DNA of 8,799 bases, taken from Desulfobacterales bacterium C00003106. Its GTDB lineage: Bacteria; Desulfobacterota; Desulfobacteria; Desulfobacterales; C00003106. Made by a program: the position numbers and the translations under genes. The stretch covers positions 1-8,799 of the forward strand of contig MAXM01000283.1 in NCBI GenBank assembly GCA_001751015.1, in the 5' to 3' direction. The notes below the pieces were generated by a model. It searched no databases. It worked only from the letters and a program-made list of their open reading frames with translations, and had not been told where the DNA came from. This document shows positions 1 to 5,609 of the stretch, in pieces; positions within the stretch are counted from its first letter, which is position 1, and each line of letters opens with the position of its first letter.

Positions 1-80
1 CTTTTGGGATTTGAGATCGAGCAAAGGTGGCCTGAATGTGATGCATAGTTGAGGAAGTTATTTCGTCCACGTTCCTTATC

Positions 81-126
81 CGCCGGTGTTTAATTGAGGA
101 ACAGGTCCTCCCCTGCGTAGACGGCG
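81..126 (+). ncRNA. L10 leader RNA (autoregulatory binding site for L10(L12)4)
   Basis: Structured leader element upstream of rplJ. Seen: outer stem CGCCG (81-85) with CGGCG (122-126); inner hairpin GAGGA (96-100) with TCCTC (106-110) and loop ACAGG; between them an asymmetric internal loop containing TTTAAT (89-94) on one side and CCTGCGTAGA (112-121) on the other. The TTAAT box and the TGCGTAGACGG box match my memory of the conserved parts of the Rfam L10 leader family, which mimics the 23S rRNA site of L10 and includes a kink-turn. Known from E. coli and B. subtilis: excess L10(L12)4 binds the leader and lowers rplJL expression. The location, 94 nt before the rplJ start, fits. The assignment rests on base pairing and remembered motifs, not on a covariance-model score. 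Confidence 0.75.
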
Positions 127-132
127 TTTTTT
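81..132 (+). terminator. possible attenuator: L10 leader stem followed by T6
   Basis: The 3' strand of the outer L10-leader stem (CGGCG, 122-126) is followed without a gap by TTTTTT (127-132), the layout of an intrinsic terminator. The stem alone is only 5 bp and encloses an internal loop, so it would be weak unless bound protein stabilised it. In B. subtilis L10(L12)4 acts by transcription attenuation, but there through a separate downstream terminator. Here the protein-binding stem itself could be the terminator. This is inference from geometry; the T run may be coincidental. Confidence 0.3.
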
Positions 133-151
133 AGATACGCTGTAGTGCGTG

Positions 152-204
152 CCTTTGGCTTGGACAACTATGTTGTGACATTGACTTTGTCCAAGAACGA
201 AAGG
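152..204 (+). promoter_or_regulatory. hairpin overlapping the rplJ ribosome binding site
   Basis: A perfect 9-bp inverted repeat, CTTGGACAA (159-167) and TTGTCCAAG (187-195), encloses a 19-nt loop. After a small internal loop the stem can continue with CCTTT (152-156) pairing AAAGG (200-204), which covers the first half of the rplJ Shine-Dalgarno (201-209). A competing small hairpin, ACAAC (164-168) with GTTGT (172-176), uses part of the same 5' strand and would open the long stem. The pairing is visible in the sequence; a role in limiting rplJ translation is inferred. Confidence 0.5.
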
Positions 205-209
205 AGGTG
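201..209 (+). promoter_or_regulatory. strong Shine-Dalgarno of rplJ, deciding a TTG start
   Basis: AAGGAGGTG pairs over nine consecutive bases with the usual 3' end of 16S rRNA. It ends 10 nt before the TTG at 220. It argues for that codon over the in-frame GTG at 145, which has no purine-rich site before it, and over the TTG codons at 181 and 187, which lie upstream of the site. Confidence 0.85.
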
Positions 210-219
210 TGAAAGCCTA

Positions 220-744
220 TTGAACAGAAAACAGAAAGAAGAAATCGTAAAAGAGCTGCATGAGAAGTTGCTGGGTGTGAAATGCGCTGTACTCACGGAC
301 TTCAGGGGGCTCGATGTCAGCGCAACGAATACCTTGCGGGATGAGCTCAGGGCTGCATCGGTTGAGTACAGGGTAGCCAAAAATTCGCTGCTCCGTTTGT
401 CTTCACAAGATACTGATCTGTCTTGTCTAAAGGATCAATTTGCCGGACCTTCGGCCCTGGCGTTGAGCAAAGAGGACCCGGTGGCCCCGGCCAAGGTGCT
501 GGTAAAATTCGCCAAGGAGAATCCGGCGTTGAAAATCAAGGCCGGCGTCCTGGACGGCAAGCCACTCGACATTGACGCCATAAACGCCCTGGCTGAACTG
601 CCGTCTCGTGAAGTAATGCTCTCGATGTTGCTTTCCGCAATGAATGGTGTTCCTACTGGTTTCGTCGTAGTACTTGGCGGCGTGATAAGAAATCTACTCG
701 GGGTATTGAGTGCGCTGAGAGACCAGCGGGAAAAGGCCGCTTGA
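220..744 (+). CDS. rplJ: 50S ribosomal protein L10 (uL10)
   Basis: L10 anchors the stalk to 23S rRNA at the GTPase-associated centre and carries L7/L12 dimers on its C-terminal helix. The protein is 174 aa, normal for the family. Seen: the N-terminal start MNRKQKEEIVKEL; the TDFRGL strand (residues 27-32); the VAKNSLLRL segment; FAGPSALAL; and the AGVLDGKPLD strand. The globular RNA-binding part covers about residues 1-125. It is followed by a hydrophobic C-terminal helix of about 45 residues ending REKAA, a length expected to hold two L7/L12 dimers. Start: TTG at 220, chosen because homology begins exactly there and a nine-base Shine-Dalgarno lies at 201-209. The frame stays open upstream to a GTG at 145, but that extra segment looks unlike L10 and lies in structured leader. 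rplL follows 28 nt after the stop, so the two are co-transcribed. Likely autoregulated through the leader at 81-126. Confidence 0.96.
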   Translation: MNRKQKEEIVKELHEKLLGVKCAVLTDFRGLDVSATNTLRDELRAASVEYRVAKNSLLRLSSQDTDLSCLKDQFAGPSALALSKEDPVAPAKVLVKFAKENPALKIKAGVLDGKPLDIDAINALAELPSREVMLSMLLSAMNGVPTGFVVVLGGVIRNLLGVLSALRDQREKAA

Positions 745-772
745 AAGAAATAGAATTAGGAGGAAGATTGAA

Positions 773-1156
773 ATGGCAAGTATTGCAAAAGAGGATGTCA
801 TTGAATTCATATCAAACATGTCTGTATTGGAACTTTCTGAGCTCGTAAAAGAGCTTGAGGAAAAATTTGGAGTCAGTGCGGCTGCGCCCGTTGCGATGGC
901 GGCCATGCCTGCTGCCGGAGGAGAGGGTGCAGCCGCTGAAGAACAGACGGAATTTTCCGTGATCTTGACAGGTCCCGGTGATAAAAAGATCCAGGCGATC
1001 AAAGCAGTCAGGGCAATTACCGGACTAGGACTTAAAGAGGCCAAGGCATTGGTTGACAGCGCTCCCAAAGCAGTCAAGGAAGGCGTCTCCAAAGAAGAGG
1101 CTGAAGAGATCACCAAGCAACTCGAAGAAGCAGGAGCCTTGGTTGAAACCAAGTAG
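773..1156 (+). CDS. rplL: 50S ribosomal protein L7/L12 (bL12)
   Basis: The acidic stalk protein, which recruits and stimulates EF-Tu, EF-G, IF2 and RF3. It is 127 aa, close to the usual 120-130. Residues 1 to about 33 form the dimerisation domain that binds the L10 helix. Residues about 35-57 are an Ala/Gly/Pro-rich flexible hinge. Residues about 60-127 are the globular C-terminal domain, beginning EFSVILTGPGDKKIQAIKAV and continuing through the GLGLKEAKALVD helix that contacts the GTPases. One small difference is FSV where E. coli has FDV. The ATG start has AGGAGG at 758-763 with a 9-nt spacer. It sits directly behind rplJ and is expected to be made in about four-fold excess over L10. Two hairpins follow the stop codon (1167-1188 and 1192-1246). 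Confidence 0.98.
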   Translation: MASIAKEDVIEFISNMSVLELSELVKELEEKFGVSAAAPVAMAAMPAAGGEGAAAEEQTEFSVILTGPGDKKIQAIKAVRAITGLGLKEAKALVDSAPKAVKEGVSKEEAEEITKQLEEAGALVETK

Positions 1157-1166
1157 GTTCGGCATG

Positions 1167-1188
1167 TGATTGTGTCTTGACACAGTCG
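1167..1188 (+). promoter_or_regulatory. hairpin just after rplL
   Basis: GATTGTGT (1168-1175) pairs with ACACAGTC (1180-1187) around the loop CTTG, including one G-T wobble; a further T-G wobble at 1167/1188 is possible. It begins 10 nt after the rplL stop. No T run follows, so it is not a classic intrinsic terminator. A role in protecting the rplJL mRNA end or in processing is possible by analogy with the structured rplL-rpoB junction of E. coli, but is inferred. Confidence 0.4.
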
Positions 1189-1191
1189 GCT

Positions 1192-1246
1192 TTGTGAGTT
1201 GTGAATGGGCGGCTGTCAGCATTGCTGTCCACCATGACTCACAACT
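1192..1246 (+). promoter_or_regulatory. long imperfect hairpin in the rplL-rpoB spacer, two pairing registers
   Basis: Two mutually exclusive 8-bp stems use overlapping strands: TTGTGAGT (1192-1199) with ACTCACAA (1237-1244), or AGTTGTGA (1197-1204) with TCACAACT (1239-1246). Inside both, TGG (1206-1208) can pair with CCA (1229-1231), and CAGC (1217-1220) with GCTG (1224-1227) around ATT. The overall shape is a stem-loop of about 55 nt. In E. coli the corresponding spacer contains a partial attenuator and an RNase III cleavage hairpin. This hairpin could serve the same end; that is inference. Confidence 0.4.
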
Positions 1247-1257
1247 TGGGCATGTGA

Positions 1258-1400
1258 AAACAAATAATTCCCCATTTTTGCTTGTCTTTTTGGCCCGTCT
1301 TCCGCGTTGCTCCAGGAATTACATGTTGCAATATGCCTGCTTTAGCGCGCCTTGAATACGAACCGGAATCCTGCACGATTTTACGGGGAATTATTTATTT
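1258..1400. repeat. MITE-like imperfect palindrome with 12-bp terminal inverted repeats
   Basis: AAATAATTCCCC (1262-1273) and GGGGAATTATTT (1385-1396) are perfect reverse complements separated by 111 nt. After one mismatch the match resumes for 3 bp outward (AAA 1258-1260 with TTT 1398-1400). Smaller inverted pairs nest inside around nearly the same centre (about 1326-1329): CGCG (1303-1306) with CGCG (1346-1349), CAGG (1313-1316) with CCTG (1336-1339), and a central near-palindrome CATGTTGCAATATG (1322-1335). No protein is encoded inside. This is the architecture of a non-autonomous miniature transposable element or dispersed palindromic repeat. A TA pair in each terminal repeat (1265-1266 and 1392-1393) would suit a TA-duplicating IS630/mariner-type mobiliser, but no target duplication is certain. 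Copy number elsewhere in the genome cannot be seen here. Confidence 0.55.
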
Positions 1401-1431
1401 CCACGTCCCTTTCATAATTTGAGGAGATAAG

Positions 1432-4400
1432 ATGTCCGATAGACCTTTGGCGACAACGAGACGTTTTCGAAAGAGTTTTGCCAAGATCGAAAAGGTTATG
1501 GACATTCCCAATCTTATGGGAATGCAGAAGAATTCTTATGCACGGTTTCTGCAAGAAAACATTCCGCCTGAAAAGAGAGAAGACATCGGGCTGCAAGCGG
1601 TATTTCAGTCTATTTTCCCAATCAAGGATTTCAGCGGAACCGCGTCTCTGGAATTCGTCCGGTACACGTTCGGAGAAAAAAAATATGATGTGGAAGAGTG
1701 TATTCAAAGGGGAATGACTTACGAGATGCCCATCAGGATTACTGTGCGTCTCGTAGTCTACGCCGTTGACAAGGAGACCGGCACATCAAGTATTCGGGAC
1801 ATCAAGGAACAGGAGATATATTTTGGAACCATACCCCTGATGACGGAGAAGGGGACTTTCATCATAAACGGCACGGAGCGTGTAGTTGTAAGCCAGCTAC
1901 ATCGTTCCCCGGGTGTGTTTTTCGATCATGACAAGGGGAAGGCCCACGCCGGAAAGGTCCTTTATTCCGCCCGTATTATCCCCCTGCGCGGATCATGGAT
2001 CGACATGGAAATAGATACAAAAGACATAGTCTACATTCGGATTGATCGTCGCCGGAGGTTTCCAATCACGCTTCTCTTGAAGGCCTTTGGTTATTCAACG
2101 GAAGACATCCTGGACTATTATTATTCCAAGGAAACCGTGCTGATAAACGAAAATTCGCTTAGCAAGGCATTTGATCCGAAACTCCATGTCATGGAGCGTG
2201 CATCAAAGGATGTAAAGGACCCGGAAACAGGGGAAGTCATCGTAAAAGAGGGAAACAAGTTTACAAAACGTGCGATCCGGGGCCTTGAAAAGGCAGGAAT
2301 CAAGGTGATTCCGGTTGACTCTCCCTCTCTCATGGGAAAGGTCCTGGCGTGCGCGGTAATAGATCCTGAAACAGGAGAAAAGATAGCCGAAATCAACCAG
2401 GCGCTGGACGCGGAAGTGCTTCACCGCATAATGACGTCCGGCGTTCCTTCCATTGAACTTCTGTTTATTGATAACGTGACGACAAGCGAATCTATTCGGA
2501 AGAGTCTCCAGCTCGACAAGGTCAACAATCTGGAAGAAGCCATCGTCGAGATCTACAGGAAACTGCGACCCAGCAATCCGCCCACTATAGAGATGGCGCA
2601 AGATTTTTGCAATAAGCTCTTTTTCGATCCTACCTACTATGATCTTTCGAGGGTGGGGCGCATGAAAATGAATATGCGCCTTGAGCAGGACGTGCCGATC
2701 CATGTCCGCACCCTGAAAAAAGAAGACATCCTCCTGACAACAAAGACGCTGGTCACACTCAAGGACACCCAGGGTCCGGTGGATGACATTGATCATCTCG
2801 GAGATCGCAGGGTTCGGGCTGTCGGTGAACTCCTTGAGATACAGTACCGTACCGGATTGGTGCGAATGGAAAGGGCAGTCAAGGAACGGATGAGTCTCCA
2901 GGAAATTGAGGCTCTTATGCCTCACGATTTGATTAATTCCAAGCCTGTTTCCGCTGTCTTGAACGAATTTTTCGGCACGAGCCAGCTTTCACAGTTCATG
3001 GATCAGACGAATCCCCTTTCCGAGATTACCCACAAACGCCGCCTGAGCGCCCTGGGTCCCGGTGGATTGACAAGAGAGCGGGCCGGGTTTGAAGTGAGAG
3101 ATGTCCATCCGACCCACTACGGGCGTATCTGCCCCATAGAGACGCCGGAAGGCCCGAACATAGGATTGATTGTTTCTCTCGGCAGCTATGGACACGTCAA
3201 CGATTACGGCTTTATCGAAACCCCTTACAGGCTTGCAGAAAACGGCAAGGTCTCCCAGGAGATTCGTTACCTTAACGCCCTTCAGGAAAAAGACCATCCC
3301 ATTGCCCAGGCAAATGCTCCATTGACTGAAGACGGCCGGTTTATGAATCCGATCGTAACGGCGCGTGTAGCCGGCGAATTCATGATGGTTCCCAGAGACG
3401 ATATCAAATACATGGATGTCTCTCCAAACCAGTTGGTGAGTGTTTCAGCCGGATTGATTCCGTTTCTGGAAAAAGATGACGCCAACCGCGCCCTCATGGG
3501 ATCGAATATGCAGCGTCAGGCGGTTCCTCTCCTCAAGAGCAGCGCACCCCTGATCGGCACAGGCATAGAAAAAATCGTTGCCAGGGATTCAGGAGTCACG
3601 GTTACCGCACGGGAAAACGGCAAAGTCGTTGATGTGGACGCATCCCGAATAGTAGTCCGCTCTGATGCAGGTGTGAACGATACCGCCACAGGGGTTGAGA
3701 TTTACAAACTGGCCAAGTTCAGCAGGTCTAATCAGAATACCTGCTTCAATCAGAAACCTATTGTCGAACAGGGTGATTTGGTTCAAAAAGGAGACATCAT
3801 TGCCGACGGACCGGCCACTGAACTCGGTGAACTCGCGCTCGGAAAGAACGTGATGGTTGCGTTTATGCCATGGGGCGGATACAATTTTGAAGATTCTATA
3901 CTTGTGAGTGAACGTCTGATCAAAGACGGAGTATTTTCCTCGGTTCATATCGAACAATTTGACACGGTCGCCCGGGACACAAAACTCGGCAACGAAGAGA
4001 TCACCCGGGACATCCCGAATGTGGGAGAGGAGGCATTGAAGAATCTGGATGAAGGCGGGATTATCCGAAGTGGCGCTAAAATAAAAGCAGGGGACATACT
4101 GGTCGGCAAGATTACCCCAAAAGGCGAGACACAACTCTCTCCGGAAGAAAAACTGCTGAGGGCGATATTCGGAGAAAAGGCCGGCGATGTGAAAGACACA
4201 TCCCTCCGGGTTCCTCCGGGCGTTACCGGTATTGTGATTAATGCAGGGGTATTTTCGCGCAAGGGAGTGGAAAAGGACTCACGCGCAAGATCAATTGAGG
4301 AAGAGGAGATTTGCGATCTTCGAAAGAACCATGAAGACGAAATCAGGATTGTTTATGAATCGACCCGCGCAAAGATCGAAGAACTCTTGGCCGGCAAAAC

Positions 4401-5529
4401 ATCCGGATCAGCGATCAAGGATGATCAGGGCAAGGTTGTCGTAAAAAAGAATTCCCAAATCACGGCGTCGGGTATCCGTTCCGTGCCCATTGAAAAGCTG
4501 GCCCGCGTTGTCTTGTCAGACGCTGATGCCAGCGAACAGGTATTGGAATTGATGGACAAGTACGAGAAACAGACTGATCTTGCAAAAAAGACCCTTGAAA
4601 AAAAGATCAGTCGCCTGAAAATGGGAGACGAACTCCCGCCGGGCGTCATCAAACTGGTGAAGATCTATGTTGCTATGCAGCGTAAGCTTTCGGTGGGGGA
4701 CAAGATGGCGGGGCGTCACGGTAATAAGGGCGTTGTTTCCAGAATCCTTCCCGAAGAGGATATGCCCTATTTTGAAGACGGAACACCAGTGGATATGGTT
4801 CTGAATCCCATGGGTGTTCCTTCGCGAATGAATGTGGGTCAGATATTGGAAATCCATTTGGGATGGGCGGGATGGGGCCTGGGCCGACAGCTCGGCGACC
4901 TCGCGGAAAAGGGAGAACCTGACCTGATCAGACAAAAACTGAAAAAAATCTTTTCTTCAGAATCGATGCGCGGCATCATAGACAAGATGGATGATGAAGA
5001 ACTTCTGGCTCTTGCTTTGCGTTATCGAAACGGCGTGCATCTCGCCACGCCGGTATTTGACGGAGCCACCGAAAATGAAGTTGAGGATCTCCTGAAGGAG
5101 GCCGGGCTTCCGGTCCTGGGTCAGACCCAGCTATATGACGGTCAAACAGGAGAACCCTTTGACAACAAAGCCACAGTCGGAATCATGTACATGCTGAAAT
5201 TACACCATCTCGTTGATGACAAGATACATGCGAGATCAATCGGACCGTACTCGCTCGTAACCCAGCAGCCTCTTGGAGGAAAGGCGCAGTTCGGAGGACA
5301 ACGTTTGGGTGAAATGGAAGTATGGGCCATGGAAGCCTATGGGGCCGCTTACGCGCTGCAGGAATTCCTGACTGTGAAGTCAGACGATGTGGCAGGCCGG
5401 ACCCGTATGTACGAAAAGATAGTAAAAGGAGACAATACCCTTGAACCAGGTTTGCCGGAGTCATTCAATGTGCTGATGAAGGAACTCAAGAGTCTTGCAT
5501 TGGATGTGCAGCTTGAAGAGAAGAATTAG
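1432..5529 (+). CDS. rpoB: DNA-directed RNA polymerase subunit beta
   Basis: Catalytic core subunit: with beta' it forms the active site and the RNA-DNA hybrid channel. It is 1365 aa, against 1342 in E. coli. Seen: the N-terminal rifampicin-contact segment NGTERVVVSQLHRSPGVFF (146-164); the main rifampicin pocket at residues 515-541 with Q521, D524, H534, R537 and S539 all in the sensitive state; the following ERAGFEVRDVHPTHYGR and ETPEGPNIGL blocks; the GDKMAGRHGNKG motif with active-site lysines K1091 and K1099 (E. coli K1065 and K1073); and the C-terminal PLGGKAQFGGQRLGEMEVWA clamp segment. Two proteobacterial lineage insertions are present, at about residues 230-357 and a charged, helical one at about 945-1070. 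Start: ATG with GAGGAG at 1421-1426, 5 nt spacer. It follows rplL by 275 nt, a gap containing hairpins and a palindromic repeat, and precedes rpoC by 80 nt. No frameshift or missing key residue seen. Confidence 0.99.
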   Translation: MSDRPLATTRRFRKSFAKIEKVMDIPNLMGMQKNSYARFLQENIPPEKREDIGLQAVFQSIFPIKDFSGTASLEFVRYTFGEKKYDVEECIQRGMTYEMPIRITVRLVVYAVDKETGTSSIRDIKEQEIYFGTIPLMTEKGTFIINGTERVVVSQLHRSPGVFFDHDKGKAHAGKVLYSARIIPLRGSWIDMEIDTKDIVYIRIDRRRRFPITLLLKAFGYSTEDILDYYYSKETVLINENSLSKAFDPKLHVMERASKDVKDPETGEVIVKEGNKFTKRAIRGLEKAGIKVIPVDSPSLMGKVLACAVIDPETGEKIAEINQALDAEVLHRIMTSGVPSIELLFIDNVTTSESIRKSLQLDKVNNLEEAIVEIYRKLRPSNPPTIEMAQDFCNKLFFDPTYYDLSRVGRMKMNMRLEQDVPIHVRTLKKEDILLTTKTLVTLKDTQGPVDDIDHLGDRRVRAVGELLEIQYRTGLVRMERAVKERMSLQEIEALMPHDLINSKPVSAVLNEFFGTSQLSQFMDQTNPLSEITHKRRLSALGPGGLTRERAGFEVRDVHPTHYGRICPIETPEGPNIGLIVSLGSYGHVNDYGFIETPYRLAENGKVSQEIRYLNALQEKDHPIAQANAPLTEDGRFMNPIVTARVAGEFMMVPRDDIKYMDVSPNQLVSVSAGLIPFLEKDDANRALMGSNMQRQAVPLLKSSAPLIGTGIEKIVARDSGVTVTARENGKVVDVDASRIVVRSDAGVNDTATGVEIYKLAKFSRSNQNTCFNQKPIVEQGDLVQKGDIIADGPATELGELALGKNVMVAFMPWGGYNFEDSILVSERLIKDGVFSSVHIEQFDTVARDTKLGNEEITRDIPNVGEEALKNLDEGGIIRSGAKIKAGDILVGKITPKGETQLSPEEKLLRAIFGEKAGDVKDTSLRVPPGVTGIVINAGVFSRKGVEKDSRARSIEEEEICDLRKNHEDEIRIVYESTRAKIEELLAGKTSGSAIKDDQGKVVVKKNSQITASGIRSVPIEKLARVVLSDADASEQVLELMDKYEKQTDLAKKTLEKKISRLKMGDELPPGVIKLVKIYVAMQRKLSVGDKMAGRHGNKGVVSRILPEEDMPYFEDGTPVDMVLNPMGVPSRMNVGQILEIHLGWAGWGLGRQLGDLAEKGEPDLIRQKLKKIFSSESMRGIIDKMDDEELLALALRYRNGVHLATPVFDGATENEVEDLLKEAGLPVLGQTQLYDGQTGEPFDNKATVGIMYMLKLHHLVDDKIHARSIGPYSLVTQQPLGGKAQFGGQRLGEMEVWAMEAYGAAYALQEFLTVKSDDVAGRTRMYEKIVKGDNTLEPGLPESFNVLMKELKSLALDVQLEEKN

Positions 5530-5548
5530 CAAAATGGCGCCCTTATAC

Positions 5549-5576
5549 AACAAGGCAGGGAAAGTTGGTGCTTGTT
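5549..5576 (+). promoter_or_regulatory. modest hairpin in the rpoB-rpoC spacer
   Basis: AACAAG (5549-5554) pairs with CTTGTT (5571-5576). With G5555 bulged out, CA (5556-5557) continues the stem with TG (5569-5570). The loop is about 11 nt. There is no following T run, and rpoC must be read through, so it is not a terminator. It may be an mRNA processing or stability element, or chance. Confidence 0.25.
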
Positions 5577-5597
5577 TGAAAGGATACCGAGAAATCA

Positions 5598-5603
5598 AAG
5601 GAG
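5598..5603 (+). promoter_or_regulatory. Shine-Dalgarno of rpoC, deciding a TTG start
   Basis: AAGGAG lies 6 nt before the TTG at 5610. The rpoC frame has a TGA at 5577-5579, and the ten codons between it and 5610 include no ATG, GTG or TTG, so 5610 is the first usable start. Confidence 0.85.
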
Positions 5604-5609
5604 AAGACA

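Noticed and set aside
1..48. Possible C-terminus of rplA (L1), since a frame from base 1 ends in TAG at 46-48
   Set aside because: The 15 residues do not resemble the usual L1 ending (around a GPG motif), and the other two frames do not either. The upstream gene cannot be identified.
49..79. Promoter with TTGAGG as -35
   Set aside because: No acceptable -10 hexamer at 16-19 nt; TTCCTT and CCTTAT are poor matches.
1247..1279. Intrinsic terminator TGGG (1247-1250) with CCCA (1271-1274) followed by TTTTT
   Set aside because: Only a 4-bp stem with a 20-nt loop; too weak, and the CCCC belongs to the better 12-bp inverted repeat.
1170..1355. 61-codon frame in the rplL-rpoB spacer
   Set aside because: It starts inside a hairpin, lacks a ribosome binding site and runs through the palindromic repeat; no protein-like pattern.
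1326..1382. Promoter for rpoB inside the palindromic repeat (TTGCAA or TTGAAT as -35)
   Set aside because: No good -10 at proper spacing from either hexamer.
2203..2925. Minus-strand open frame of 240 codons
   Set aside because: It lies wholly antisense inside rpoB, has no recognisable protein features, and the + strand frame is unambiguous rpoB. The same holds for the minus-strand frames at 3589-4134, 4516-4935, 6585-7016 and 7782-8204.
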